Source: Phycisphaerales bacterium | GTDB lineage: Bacteria > Planctomycetota > Phycisphaerae > Phycisphaerales > UBA1924 | Direction: 5' to 3' | DNA: 54,798 nt | Assembly: GCA_029260495.1 (NCBI GenBank) | Contig: JAJDDD010000004.1 | Span: forward strand, 1 to 54,798 | Shown: in pieces, positions 16,342-25,120 of the stretch | How the letters are laid out: each line of letters begins with the position of its first letter | Numbering within the stretch: the stretch's first letter is position 1 | Made by a program: the position numbers and the translations under genes | Notes under the pieces: generated by a model | Databases searched by the model: none | What the model was told of the DNA's origin: nothing | The model's input: only the letters and a program-made list of their open reading frames with translations

Positions 16342-18115
16342 GCGGGCGCGATGGAGAGATTCCGGCCTCCGTGTGAAGATCTGGCGTTTTGACTTCTCGA
16401 AGATCGAGGAGTTCGGACTCGACACTGACCCTGCCGTTCCATCGGTTCACCTTGGGGCGCACGACAGCATCGATGCGCATCCCTGCGCGGAGCTGCTCGC
16501 GCCATTCGCCCTTGCTCCATCCGACAATCCGAAGTGAACGACTTCCCTGCGTCACTTGCAGACAGAGATGCTTGCCCCGAGCGCCAAGCGGGGCGGCGTC
16601 GCGCGTGAGGCGAAGGTCTTCCAGCAGAACCGCCGGCTTCGGGTTCGCCCTGCCGAAAGGCGCGAGGTTCTCCAATCGCGTGACCGTGTCAATGGAAAAC
16701 TCATCGAGCGTCGCGGCGCAGTCGACGCGCAGGCTGGGCGTGAGCTGTTCGACAGTGATCGCGCCATTGGCGATGCGAACGAATTTATGGGTGAAGGCGT
16801 CAAGCTGATCTGCCGCAAGCTCCAGGCCGGCCGCCATATCGTGTCCGCCAAAACGGGAGAGTTGAGCTTCGCAGCCTGTGAGGGCTGCATGAATGTTGAA
16901 ATCCTCGACGCTCCTGCACGAGCCCTTGCAGACGCCGTCTTTGCGCTGCATCAGGATGGCGGGCCTGCCGAACCGATCCACCAGGCGCGAGCACACGATG
17001 CCGACGATTCCGGGATGCCAATCTTCATGCGCGAGCACAATGGCGCGATGGTCGCTTTGCGTCATTCCCGCTTCTTCCGCCAGGCTTTTCGCATGCTCAA
17101 ATGTTTTCTTGCACGCGCCTTGCCTTTCTGTATTGACGCGGGCGAGATGTTCAGCAATTTCATTGGCGCGCTCGCCGGTCGCCGTCGTCAGCAGTTCTGC
17201 CGCCTGGCGCGCGTGCCCCATCCTGCCGCAGGCATTCAGGCGCGGCCCGAGCACAAAACCAACATGCTCAGCGCTGATTTTCTCTCCCGAGAGATTTGAG
17301 GCGTCGATCAGCGCATTGAGCCCGACGATGTTTGTTGAGCGCAGCCGCGAAAGTCCGAACCGCGCGATAACACGGTTCTCATCAACGAGCGGCACGACGT
17401 CAGCGATCGTCCCGAGCCCAGCGAGCGCTAGACAATCCAGGAGCAGGTCGCGCAGCTTCGGATGCACGCGCTCGCTCCCTGTCCACATTGTCGCCAGCCG
17501 CCACGCGAGCTTGAATGCGACACCGGCGCCGCACAGCTCGCCAAACGGATACTCCGAACCCGCAGCGCGTGGATGAACCAACGCGTAGGCGCCCGGCATC
17601 TCGCCGGCAGTGCCTCCCGAAGCGTTGTGATGATCCGTGATGATGAGATCGACGCCAAGCTCACGGGCATCGCGCGCCTCTGCGTGCGCCGTCACTCCAC
17701 AATCGACCGTGACGACGACATCCGCACCCCGGGAAGCGAGTTCGCGAAGAGCTTCAGCATTGAGCCCGTAGCCTTCCTCGATGCGGTGAGGAATGTAGAT
17801 TTCAATCGGAGCGCCCGGCGCCAGCTCGTTTGCGACGCGGTGCAGGATCGAAGCTGCCGTCACGCCGTCAACGTCGTAGTCGCCGTAAATCACGATTCGT
17901 TCGCCGGCGCGAAGGGCGCGGATGATCCGCTCAGCCGCCCGTTCAAGGCCCGGCAGGAGCGACGGATCGTGTAATTGGGTCAGCCGAGGATCGCAGAAGG
18001 AGAGTGCGGATTCGCCGCTGAGTCCGCGCGCCGCAAGCACACGCTCGACGAGAGGCGGAGCGCCACCCTCGCGAATCCCTTCGATCAGCCTCCAACGGTG
18101 CGTCATGCCCCGCAT
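16313..18115 (-). CDS. recJ: Single-stranded-DNA-specific exonuclease RecJ
   Basis: A 600-aa DHH-family nuclease that degrades single-stranded DNA 5' to 3' in recombination and mismatch repair. The visible motifs are VIYGDYDVDGVTAASIL (motif I), VVVTVDCGVTAHAEA, LIITDHHNASGG (the DHH signature), GAGVAFKLAWRL, and the DHHA1 domain with FGGHDMAAGLEL. The C-terminal OB-like region (about 460-580, GRANPKPAVLLEDLRLTRDAAPLGARGKHLCLQV) is typical of RecJ. Length is close to the family norm. The start may be ATG 18115 or the in-frame ATG 18106; neither has a strong ribosome binding site. It is divergent from adenylate kinase and convergent with gspF. Confidence 0.92.
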   Translation of the reverse strand: MRGMTHRWRLIEGIREGGAPPLVERVLAARGLSGESALSFCDPRLTQLHDPSLLPGLERAAERIIRALRAGERIVIYGDYDVDGVTAASILHRVANELAPGAPIEIYIPHRIEEGYGLNAEALRELASRGADVVVTVDCGVTAHAEARDARELGVDLIITDHHNASGGTAGEMPGAYALVHPRAAGSEYPFGELCGAGVAFKLAWRLATMWTGSERVHPKLRDLLLDCLALAGLGTIADVVPLVDENRVIARFGLSRLRSTNIVGLNALIDASNLSGEKISAEHVGFVLGPRLNACGRMGHARQAAELLTTATGERANEIAEHLARVNTERQGACKKTFEHAKSLAEEAGMTQSDHRAIVLAHEDWHPGIVGIVCSRLVDRFGRPAILMQRKDGVCKGSCRSVEDFNIHAALTGCEAQLSRFGGHDMAAGLELAADQLDAFTHKFVRIANGAITVEQLTPSLRVDCAATLDEFSIDTVTRLENLAPFGRANPKPAVLLEDLRLTRDAAPLGARGKHLCLQVTQGSRSLRIVGWSKGEWREQLRAGMRIDAVVRPKVNRWNGRVSVESELLDLREVKTPDLHTEAGISPSRPLTSPSSSPS

Positions 18116-18235
18116 GGAAGGCGAGCATACCCAGTTGCGGACCCGGTGAGGTTTTCAGCCAGGGAGGGCTACCGAAGAGATCGCAGGATCGACCCGATGA
18201 ACTGCTCAGCATCAGCATCCGGACGCCGTCAGTCG

Positions 18236-18263
18236 TTGCCTCAGCGGAATGCTTCGCTAGTCT
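18236..18263 (+). promoter_or_regulatory. Candidate sigma-70 promoter for adenylate kinase
   Basis: TTGCCT (18236-18241), 16 bp, TAGTCT (18258-18263), giving a transcript start near 18270 and a leader of about 70 nt before GTG 18340. The same element shape (TTGCnn-N16-TAGnCT) recurs before the gene at 19629. Prediction by eye only. Confidence 0.35.
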
Positions 18264-18339
18264 GTCCCGGTTCAGGCGTCAGAGTGACGCCCAATCGTGT
18301 CTTCGGCGATACGCCGCTTTGACGAAGGAACTTCAAGCC

Positions 18340-18966
18340 GTGGGCAATCCCAGAAAGAGCGCCATCCTCCTGTTCGGCCCGCCGGGCTCCGGCAAAGGCA
18401 CCCAGGGCGCTGTTCTTGGCGAACTCCTCGGCTTCTTTCATGTCTCGACGGGCGATATCTTCCGCGCTCTGGATAAAGAGTCAGAGCTCGGAAATACCTT
18501 CGCCTCCTACTCATCACGAGGGGAGCTTGTTCCGGATGATGTGACGATTCGCATCTTCAATGCTCACCTCGAAAAAGCCCAGAAAAACCGGGATTATTCT
18601 CCCAGTGACGACATTCTCCTGCTCGATGGGATTCCACGCAGCGTGCAGCAGGCGCAGCTTCTTGAGGATGATCTTGACGTTCTGAACGTCATCCACTTTG
18701 CTGCGAACAACGAAGCGGAACTCATTAACCGCCTGCGCGGTAGAGCGATGAAACAGGGCCGAACGGATGACGCCAAGGAAGAGGTGATTCGGCGCCGTCT
18801 TGAGGTGTATGCCCAAGAGACACGTCCGGTGCTCGCTCACTACGACGCTGGGATTGTGAAGACTGTGGATGCGATCGGCACGCCGGCGGAGGTGCTCGCT
18901 CGCGTTCTCGCAGAAATCGCCCCATTGCAACGGGACTATTGGGCAGCTCGCGCGAGCGCTGGCTGA
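18340..18966 (+). CDS. adk: Adenylate kinase
   Basis: A 208-aa nucleoside monophosphate kinase (ATP + AMP to 2 ADP) in the cytoplasm. P-loop LFGPPGSGKGTQ lies near the N-terminus, then the AMP-site segment HVSTGDIFRA, DGIPRSVQQAQLLE in place of the usual DGFPR, RLRGRAMKQGRTDD for the LID, and RRRLEVYAQETRPVLAHY. The LID is short and has no zinc Cys. The start is GTG 18340 because GAAGGA at 18324-18329 precedes it; an in-frame TTG at 18319 would place that site inside the gene. DGIPR and the altered NMP region make another NMP kinase possible, but adenylate kinase is most likely. Confidence 0.85.
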   Translation: MGNPRKSAILLFGPPGSGKGTQGAVLGELLGFFHVSTGDIFRALDKESELGNTFASYSSRGELVPDDVTIRIFNAHLEKAQKNRDYSPSDDILLLDGIPRSVQQAQLLEDDLDVLNVIHFAANNEAELINRLRGRAMKQGRTDDAKEEVIRRRLEVYAQETRPVLAHYDAGIVKTVDAIGTPAEVLARVLAEIAPLQRDYWAARASAG

Positions 18967-19628
18967 TTCTCCGACGGGTTCGCTGTCCAATCTCGCCTCA
19001 CTTTGGCTTCCGGATGAGTTCCGGGCGCCGTCCCCACCTGGAAAGGGCGGGTGGCTGTACTTGAGATCGCCAGGGCGCAACAACGTCCGGACCAGACTGA
19101 ATACACCGTCCGGTCCTTGGAGAATATCAACGTTATCGGACCTGCTTCGAGGGGAAACCCAATATTACACGGACTCTAACAACAAACTCTCTTCTCTTGC
19201 TACTTTGCGTCGTACATGGCAACAGACTGGCTGCCGGGCTGGTGTTGATGTTCCGATAAACAGGTGAGAATGAGGAATTGAGTCGGATTTCTCTCAGGAA
19301 GTGTTGTGTTCAAGAGCAGCTCTGGGCGCCTGGCGCTCGTCGCCGCGCGGAAAGTCCTGGCGGATCATTCATGACACTGATGATCGTAAAACCTTCTTTC
19401 CCGAGGCGTTAAGGACGGTTTAACGATTGCAGTGGTGATAATTCCCGGTAGACTGTTATTCAATAGTGGGGATCAGTGCGGCGGCAGGGACGCATCAAGT
19501 CGGCTGATTTCGCTGGCCGGAGGCAGACGGAAGTGCCTCAGGCGTTGGACGGTGTGTATTTTGTGCGGTCCCGTCGCGCGTCTTTGCGCAAGCCGCTCGT
19601 GGGTGATCGCCTAAGGAGAAGTTCGGAA
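18967..19628. other. Intergenic stretch with promoter and long leader
   Basis: About 660 bp without a supported gene. Frames that cross it lack ribosome binding sites and homology. From about 19400 it holds a short inverted repeat (GTTAA at 19408-19412 with TTAAC at 19420-19424), a candidate promoter (19427-19454), and a leader of about 170 nt before the PEP-CTERM-like gene. In 18967-19400 I see only weak hairpins and no recognisable RNA gene. Confidence 0.5.
19427..19454 (+). promoter_or_regulatory. Candidate promoter of the PEP-CTERM-like gene
   Basis: TTGCAG (19427-19432), 16 bp, TAGACT (19449-19454). The expected transcript start near 19461 gives a leader of about 168 nt. The inverted repeat at 19408-19424 lies just upstream and could be an operator. 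Confidence 0.4.
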
Positions 19629-20510
19629 ATGAATATTCGTATGACAGCAATCGCTGGCGCTTCAGCGCTGGCACTCGCTGCTGGAACCGCCTTCGGCGGG
19701 GCCTTCAGCACCAACATCCCCGGTGTGGGAACGCTCTACTTTGGGCGTGACCTCAGCGCCAACCCGACCCAGGCGAACCCAGCTCGCGTTCCTGACGGAA
19801 TGCGCACCAACGCTGACGGCGCCCGGGGTCAGTTCGAGTCCAACATCATGAACCCCCTGTTCGAGAGCTTTGAGGGCGCCACGCCCGGGGCATATGTCAA
19901 CCCCTTCTCGAACAACCCAACCCTCGCTTCTTCGGCCGACATTCCCATCGACTTTGCTCCGGATAACAAAGCAGTCGTGAGCGGAGACTTTGCTGTCCTC
20001 GCCCAGCCAGCGAACACCGGCCCGGTGCTCTTCCCGACGATGCAGCCGCAAGGCCGCTACCCCTCAGAGGGCAACAACTACCTTGAGGTTGGCGCCGTCA
20101 ACGCAGATAACGAGGACTTCACGCTTTCGTTCTTTGAGAACGATTTCACCACACCCAAGGGCCAGCAAGCCTTCGGCTTCTACGGCACGGACATCGGCGA
20201 TGTCGGCAACGAACTGGAAATCGAACTCCTCGATGGCGCCATGATGATGATCCCGGTGGACACCATCCCGGATGGTGGCTCAGCTTTCAATGCCTCCATT
20301 ATCTTCTGGGGCATCATTCTCGACGACGGAGTCGCTCCCATCGTCTCCGTCCGCTTCGTGAACTCCGGCGGCGGCACGGACATCTTCGGGTTTGATGAGT
20401 TCATCATCGCCACTCCCGAGCAGACGATGATTCCCCTTCCCACGACGGTCGGCCTGGGCGCCGCCGGGCTTCTTGGCATCGCGGCGATCCGCCGCCGGCG
20501 CCTCGCCTGA
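19629..20510 (+). CDS. Exported protein with PEP-CTERM-like (VPLPA-type) sorting tail
   Basis: A 293-aa exported protein. The start is ATG 19629 with AAGGAG at 19613-19618. A signal peptide (about residues 1-23, MNIRMTAIAGASALALAAGTAFG) opens it. The mature part is rich in Asn, Phe, Gly and Pro and contains a likely beta-sandwich (EDFTLSFFENDFTTPKGQQAFGFYGTDIGDVGNELEIELLDG), reminiscent of extracellular adhesive or matrix domains. The last 26 residues form a sorting signal: IPLP, a hydrophobic stretch VGLGAAGLLGIAAI, then RRRR. This matches the VPLPA-type variant of PEP-CTERM, where an exosortase cleaves and anchors the protein. No exosortase gene is present in the window. It stands alone between a promoter and a strong terminator. 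The molecular role is unknown. Confidence 0.8.
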   Translation: MNIRMTAIAGASALALAAGTAFGGAFSTNIPGVGTLYFGRDLSANPTQANPARVPDGMRTNADGARGQFESNIMNPLFESFEGATPGAYVNPFSNNPTLASSADIPIDFAPDNKAVVSGDFAVLAQPANTGPVLFPTMQPQGRYPSEGNNYLEVGAVNADNEDFTLSFFENDFTTPKGQQAFGFYGTDIGDVGNELEIELLDGAMMMIPVDTIPDGGSAFNASIIFWGIILDDGVAPIVSVRFVNSGGGTDIFGFDEFIIATPEQTMIPLPTTVGLGAAGLLGIAAIRRRRLA

Positions 20511-20547
20511 TTCAGCCCACCACCGTCCAGCTTTCAGTAAATAAAAG

Positions 20548-20578
20548 CCCCCGATCCACGATGGGTCGGGGGTTTTTT
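20548..20578 (+). terminator. Strong bidirectional terminator
   Basis: A 10-bp stem (CCCCCGATCC 20548-20557 with GGGTCGGGGG 20563-20572, one G-T pair) and ACGAT loop, followed by TTTTTT. The other side has ATAAAAG, so the opposite strand also reads a U-rich tail. It serves the PEP-CTERM-like gene and probably the convergent amidohydrolase gene. Confidence 0.9.
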
Positions 20579-20606
20579 CAATTCGCTGTGGCGTCGCCAC
20601 GAATCA

Positions 20607-22295
20607 TCAACGCGCCTCAAACACCACATCCCCACCCACGATTGTTGTCAGCACGCGCGTTTCGTCGATCAACTCCGGATCGATCGCGAGAATGTCACGA
20701 TCCAGCACGATGAGGTCCGCTGCATACCCCGGCGAGATGCGACCCGTGAAATCCTCACTATGCAGGCAATATGCGGCAACGCTTGTATACGCCCGCAGCG
20801 CCTCCTCCACCGTGATGGATTGACTCGGCACGAAAATTTCATCATCAAGCGTGCGGGCTGTCACCGCTGCGTGGATGCCGAGAAACGGATTCACCGAAAC
20901 GACAGGCCAGTCGCTCCCAAAAGCGAGCTGGGCGCCGCTGTCAACGAGATCGCGAAACGCGTAGCTTGTCTTGATGCGCTGTGAACCAAGGCGCCGCTCC
21001 GCGTATCTGCCGTCATCCGCTTTGTGGTAGGGCTGCATGCTGGGGATGACGTTGAGGTGTGCGAAACGCGCGATGTCCTCCCTGGACAAATGTTGGGCAT
21101 GCTCAACTCGAGGCCGGAGCTTACGCCGTTCGCTCGCCGACATCTCCTGCTCATACCAATCCAGGAGCATGCGGTTGGCCCGGTCGCCGATCGCATGCAC
21201 CGCAGGCTGAAGACCCATCGAAGCGCCGAGTCGAATCAACTTCGGCAGCGTTCCATCGGCCGCCATCGCCAGTGGAAATCCTGCATTTTCCAGCTCTGAA
21301 GGATTGTCCAGATAGGGCGCCAGCTGCCACGCTGTCCGCGAGCCGAGCGACCCATCCATGTACGCCTTGAACCCGACGATGTGAACGCGCCCACTCAGCT
21401 TCGGATTGGCTGACGCCCATTCGAGTATCGGCTTCCATTCATCAATGTGATCCACACTCCCCGCCACGGTCACGGCGCACCGGAGCGTCAACTCTCCCGA
21501 CTGATCCAGATCAACGAAAAGACCTTCGACGACGCCTCGCGGGTCAATGGATCCGACCTGCGTCACGCCGAGCGAGTTTGCATGATGCGCTGCCCGCGCG
21601 ACAAGCTCGCGCAGCGTTCCCTCATCGCGACGTGGAACCCGGCTGTACAGAATCGACATCGCCTGCTCGAAGATCGCGCCCGTTGGAACGCCGGCGCCGT
21701 CGCGTTCGATTTTCCCGCCGGCTGGATTCTCCGGGCCGTCCACGTCGATCCCCGCGTATTCAAGGGCCGAGCGGCTCGCGATCAGGCTGTGCCCGTCCAT
21801 GCGCGTCAGGAGCGCGCGCCGGCCTCCGGCGGCTTCGTCCACTTCTTCAGCGGTTGGCGGACGCTGATCGGGCCAGCTCTCCGCAGACCACCCGCGCCCG
21901 ATGAGCCATTCATCTCGCTCCAGTTCACCCGCGCTGGTGCGCACTCGATCAAGCAGCGCCTCCCGACTCTCCGCACCGCGCAAATCAAGAATCGCCAAGC
22001 CTTCAGCGGCGCCGGACAGATGAACGTGGGTGTCAATCAAGCCCGGCAATACGCGCTGGCCGTGCGCATCAATCGTGCGATCCGCTTCAAAATCCGCCGG
22101 CGCTTCATCGCCAATAAAGACGAAAACACCGTCGCGTATGAGCGCGACGCGCGCGTTCGGCTTCACCGGATCCCCCGTCCAGATGCGCGCATTGACCAAC
22201 GCAAGGTCGTACCGCTCCGCGTTGCACTCACCCGCGATGTTCGTCATCCCAAGAATCGCTGCGCCAGCCATCAATACGAACTTCATCAGCTTCAT
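20607..22295 (-). CDS. Exported YtcJ-like amidohydrolase
   Basis: A 562-aa amidohydrolase-family protein with a signal peptide (about residues 1-26) and so periplasmic or surface-located. The metal ligands fit the YtcJ/amidohydrolase-3 branch: His-x-His in LPGLIDTHVHLSG, Lys in GFKAYMDGSLGSRTAW, His in AVHAIGDRANRML, His in RVEHAQHLS, and Asp in FGSDWPVVSVNPFLGI. The C-terminal composite beta domain (GYAADLIVLDRDIL) closes the fold. Substrate cannot be inferred; relatives act on amide or N-formyl compounds. Ribosome binding site GGGAGAG is upstream. The PIN-TRAM gene lies 74 bp upstream on the same strand and they may share a transcript. Confidence 0.88.
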   Translation of the reverse strand: MKLMKFVLMAGAAILGMTNIAGECNAERYDLALVNARIWTGDPVKPNARVALIRDGVFVFIGDEAPADFEADRTIDAHGQRVLPGLIDTHVHLSGAAEGLAILDLRGAESREALLDRVRTSAGELERDEWLIGRGWSAESWPDQRPPTAEEVDEAAGGRRALLTRMDGHSLIASRSALEYAGIDVDGPENPAGGKIERDGAGVPTGAIFEQAMSILYSRVPRRDEGTLRELVARAAHHANSLGVTQVGSIDPRGVVEGLFVDLDQSGELTLRCAVTVAGSVDHIDEWKPILEWASANPKLSGRVHIVGFKAYMDGSLGSRTAWQLAPYLDNPSELENAGFPLAMAADGTLPKLIRLGASMGLQPAVHAIGDRANRMLLDWYEQEMSASERRKLRPRVEHAQHLSREDIARFAHLNVIPSMQPYHKADDGRYAERRLGSQRIKTSYAFRDLVDSGAQLAFGSDWPVVSVNPFLGIHAAVTARTLDDEIFVPSQSITVEEALRAYTSVAAYCLHSEDFTGRISPGYAADLIVLDRDILAIDPELIDETRVLTTIVGGDVVFEAR

Positions 22296-22369
22296 CGAGC
22301 TCTCCCTGTCTTTCAGAACTGGAAATGAATCGTCAAGGCGCCATCGTCGCGGAGCTTCCCGCGACGGCT

Positions 22370-23698
22370 CTACCCGCGTCGCGGATTGCGCCGGCCTGAT
22401 CCGCGCGCCGCTGACCGTTTCGGCCCGAACGGCCCGCCGCCCCCCTGCTCTGCGCTCGCTTGCTCACCCTTGAGCGGCGCGGGGTCACTTTCGTCCGATT
22501 CCTCTGCGGAAATCGTTTCCTCGCGCTCCATGTCCTCGGCCTCCATGCTCCATTCATTCCGCTGAGCCTCAGCATGGCCTGCTGGCTCAGCTTCGTCCAC
22601 ATCGCCGATGCGCCCAAAGATCATCCGCCCCGCCGCCGTCTGCAGACTTGAGCGCACTGTGATGGTCACTTCCTCGCCCACCTGCCCGGCGCCATCCTCG
22701 ATCACCACCATCGTCCCGTCATCCAGATACCCCACGCCCTGCCCGGGTTGCTCGCCCCGCTTGAGAATCCGCAGCAATAACGGCTCGCCCGGGATCACAT
22801 CCGGCTTCATCGAGCCGGCGACCTCGTTCATGTTGATCACCGAGACATCATGAATCGAAGCGATCCGCGCCAGGCCGATATCGTTTGTCACCAGCGTCGC
22901 GGGCATACGCTGCGCCAGCTCGACCAGCATCTGGTCCACGTTCTTTCCTGGCACGATCGTCTCATCAATCGTGACGTCCAGTATCGGCGAACGTTGCAGC
23001 TTTGTCACGATCTCAAGCCCGCGCCGGCCGCGAGCCCGTTTCGTTTTTTCGCCGGAGTCTGCTAATCGTTGTAGCTCCGCGAGCACAAATCGCGGAATGA
23101 CAATCGGCGCCTGCAGCAGCCCCGTTTCCGCGACCGCATGGATGCGACCGTCAATCAATGCGGAGCTGTCCTGTAAAAGTGGCTTGGTTCCGCGAATTTG
23201 CTTGGCAAACTCGACATACGGAATCACAAGGCGGAAGTCATCCTGCGTTTGCAGCACGATCGCAACGCCCAGATAGCACAGCGCCACGCCCACCAGCACC
23301 TTGATCGCTGTCACAATCTGCGCGATGCGCTCATTCTCACTCGCGCTGAGCGGGTATGACTCGACGATCAGATCAATCACAAAGCTCACCGCGATCGCAG
23401 CGATCAACCCGCCGATCAGCCCCACCAACATTCCTGAAAGAGTCGAGAGCTTCTTCTTGGGCGTCAGCAGGTCGATCGCGATGATCGCTCCCGTGATCCC
23501 AACGCTCGCGAGCACCGCGAACCACCAATCCACGGCCCAGCTCACCTCAAGCCCAAGCCCTCCGGTGTCAGCGACCTGGAAGCTCGCCAGCAGCGTGACG
23601 GCGGCGACCAGCAGGAAGAGCATGACTCGCAGAGCGACCAAAAGCCCCAGGCGGGATCGGTCTTCACGGTCTACGGTGCGGGGGAAGTCGTCGGGCAT
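22370..23698 (-). CDS. YacL-like membrane protein with PIN and TRAM domains
   Basis: A 442-aa protein. Four transmembrane helices fill about residues 20-165. The PIN nuclease-like domain follows (about 175-300), starting QDSSALIDGRIHAVAETG with the acidic residue in LIDGR, then IPRFVLAELQ and LVTNDIGLARIASIHDVSVINMNEV. A TRAM domain (about 315-375, GEPLLLRILKRGEQPGQGVGYLDDGTMVVIEDG) could bind RNA. The tail (about 385-442) is charged and low-complexity. Homologues are YacL of Bacillus and similar PilT-domain proteins; their exact role is unsettled. Tethering an RNA-acting PIN domain to the membrane is the usual idea. It is divergent from dnaX. Confidence 0.85.
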   Translation of the reverse strand: MPDDFPRTVDREDRSRLGLLVALRVMLFLLVAAVTLLASFQVADTGGLGLEVSWAVDWWFAVLASVGITGAIIAIDLLTPKKKLSTLSGMLVGLIGGLIAAIAVSFVIDLIVESYPLSASENERIAQIVTAIKVLVGVALCYLGVAIVLQTQDDFRLVIPYVEFAKQIRGTKPLLQDSSALIDGRIHAVAETGLLQAPIVIPRFVLAELQRLADSGEKTKRARGRRGLEIVTKLQRSPILDVTIDETIVPGKNVDQMLVELAQRMPATLVTNDIGLARIASIHDVSVINMNEVAGSMKPDVIPGEPLLLRILKRGEQPGQGVGYLDDGTMVVIEDGAGQVGEEVTITVRSSLQTAAGRMIFGRIGDVDEAEPAGHAEAQRNEWSMEAEDMEREETISAEESDESDPAPLKGEQASAEQGGGGPFGPKRSAARGSGRRNPRRG

Positions 23699-23936
23699 GC
23701 AGGAAGTGTACGCCCGGAGGCCGCCGAGCTACTATCTTCGTTCGCAACGCCTCCGGACTGGCGACCGGGCCCGGTGCGCGGATGGCCCGTGAACCTGGTC
23801 AGGGCTTGACCGCAGCAGCCATAAGCGGCAGTCGTCTGGCGCCGTCGGTGTCCTGGTCGCCTGTCCGCAGGCGTTGTGTTTTGTTCCACCAGCCAAAGTC
23901 CGTCCGCTTTCATTCGCGCCGACCTGAACTTCCCCA

Positions 23937-25088
23937 ATGGCCTACACCGTCCTCGCTCGTAGATACCGCTCCCACGACTTCGATGAGGTCGTCGGGCAGG
24001 ATGCGATCGCGCGAACCCTCAAGGGCGCGATCGAGCAGGAGCGTGTCGCCCATGCCTACCTCTTCGTCGGAACGCGCGGCGTCGGCAAGACTTCCATGGC
24101 CCGCATCTTCGCCAAAGCTCTTAACGGCGGCTCGGCCGATGTCGATCGCGCCATCATGACTGGGGGCGACACCGACGTCATCGAGATCGACGCAGCGAGC
24201 CACAACAAGGTTGAAGAGGCCCGCGAGCTCATCGCCAACAGCGCCTATCGCCCGATGCGCGGCGCTTACAAGATCTACATCATCGACGAAGTGCACATGC
24301 TCTCGACGGCCGCCTTCAATGCGCTGCTCAAGACGATGGAGGAGCCGCCTGAGCATGTGAAGTTCATTCTCTGCACCACCGAGGCCCACAAGGTTCCGCC
24401 GACAATTCAATCGCGCTGCCAGCGCTTCGATTTTCGCAACATCCCGACGGAGGACATCGCTGGACATCTTCAGCATGTTCTCAATGAAGAGGGCGTGCAG
24501 GCGGATGATGATCTTGCTCATATGGTTGCGCGGATGGGCGCCGGGTCGATGCGCGACGCGCTCTCTCTGCTTGATCGCCTGATCGCGTCTGGAGAAAAGA
24601 AACTGACCGTTGAGTTGCTCGAAGAGCTGCTGGGATTACCCCGACGCGATGTCCTTCTGCGACTGATCGACGCCCTGACGACCGGCGATGCGAGTGAATC
24701 ACTCGTCGCAGGCGCGGAGCTGCTCTCGCGCGGCGTCTCTATCGAGCAGGCGATTGAAACCATGCTTGACGCCCTGCGCGATCTGATGGTCCTGTGCGCG
24801 TGCGGCGCCGACACAGAGCTTGTCGATCTTGCCGGCGACTCGCGCCAGCGCGCCATCGAGCAAAGCAAGCTCTTCGACGCTCAGGGGCTGGTGCATATGA
24901 TCGCGCTGTGCGAAAACGTTCAGCGGGCGGTGAAGAACTCATCCACTCAGCGGGCGCTCTTTGACGCTCTGCTCGTGCGCCTCGCGCTCACCGAAAAACT
25001 AGCCGACATTGCAGCGCTTGTTGCTTCTGCTCGCGCATCAAGCTCCGGGGCAAGCCCCCCGCCGCGAGCGCCGGTAAAAAAAGTCTGA
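23937..25088 (+). CDS. dnaX: DNA polymerase III gamma subunit (zero-frame product of dnaX)
   Basis: Clamp-loader ATPase, 383 aa in the zero frame. The N-terminal AYTVLARRYRSHDFDEVVGQDAIARTL is typical. Walker A is GTRGVGKT at residues 45-52, the DEVH Walker B is in IYIIDEVHML, and the sensor/arginine-finger motif is in PPTIQSRCQRFDF. Domains I-III are complete (to about 365). The zinc module normally inserted after Walker A (four Cys) is missing: MARIFAKALN passes through a short Cys-free loop straight to DTDVIEIDAAS. The frame ends APVKKV-TGA right after a run of seven A. The frame continues as tau through -1 frameshifting (see next entries). The short product corresponds to gamma, the form without polymerase- and helicase-binding domains. 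Confidence 0.93.
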   Translation: MAYTVLARRYRSHDFDEVVGQDAIARTLKGAIEQERVAHAYLFVGTRGVGKTSMARIFAKALNGGSADVDRAIMTGGDTDVIEIDAASHNKVEEARELIANSAYRPMRGAYKIYIIDEVHMLSTAAFNALLKTMEEPPEHVKFILCTTEAHKVPPTIQSRCQRFDFRNIPTEDIAGHLQHVLNEEGVQADDDLAHMVARMGAGSMRDALSLLDRLIASGEKKLTVELLEELLGLPRRDVLLRLIDALTTGDASESLVAGAELLSRGVSIEQAIETMLDALRDLMVLCACGADTELVDLAGDSRQRAIEQSKLFDAQGLVHMIALCENVQRAVKNSSTQRALFDALLVRLALTEKLADIAALVASARASSSGASPPPRAPVKKV

Positions 25089-25120
25089 CGGCGGGGAGCG
25101 CACGCCAGCCCTCCTCGCCG
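25076..25120 (+). promoter_or_regulatory. Programmed -1 ribosomal frameshift signal in dnaX
   Basis: Slippery heptamer A-AAA-AAA at 25076-25082, in the right phase for tandem slippage (zero-frame codons GTA AAA AAA GTC TGA). After a 6-nt spacer containing the gamma stop codon comes a 10-bp stem (CGGCGGGGAG 25089-25098 with CTCCTCGCCG 25111-25120, one G-T pair) with a 12-nt loop. Spacing and stability are those of known dnaX frameshift sites. Transcriptional slippage on the A7 run is an alternative or additional mechanism. Confidence 0.85.

Noticed and set aside
18869-19267. Plus-strand frame after adenylate kinase
   Set aside because: It starts inside adk in another frame, has no ribosome binding site and no recognisable domain.
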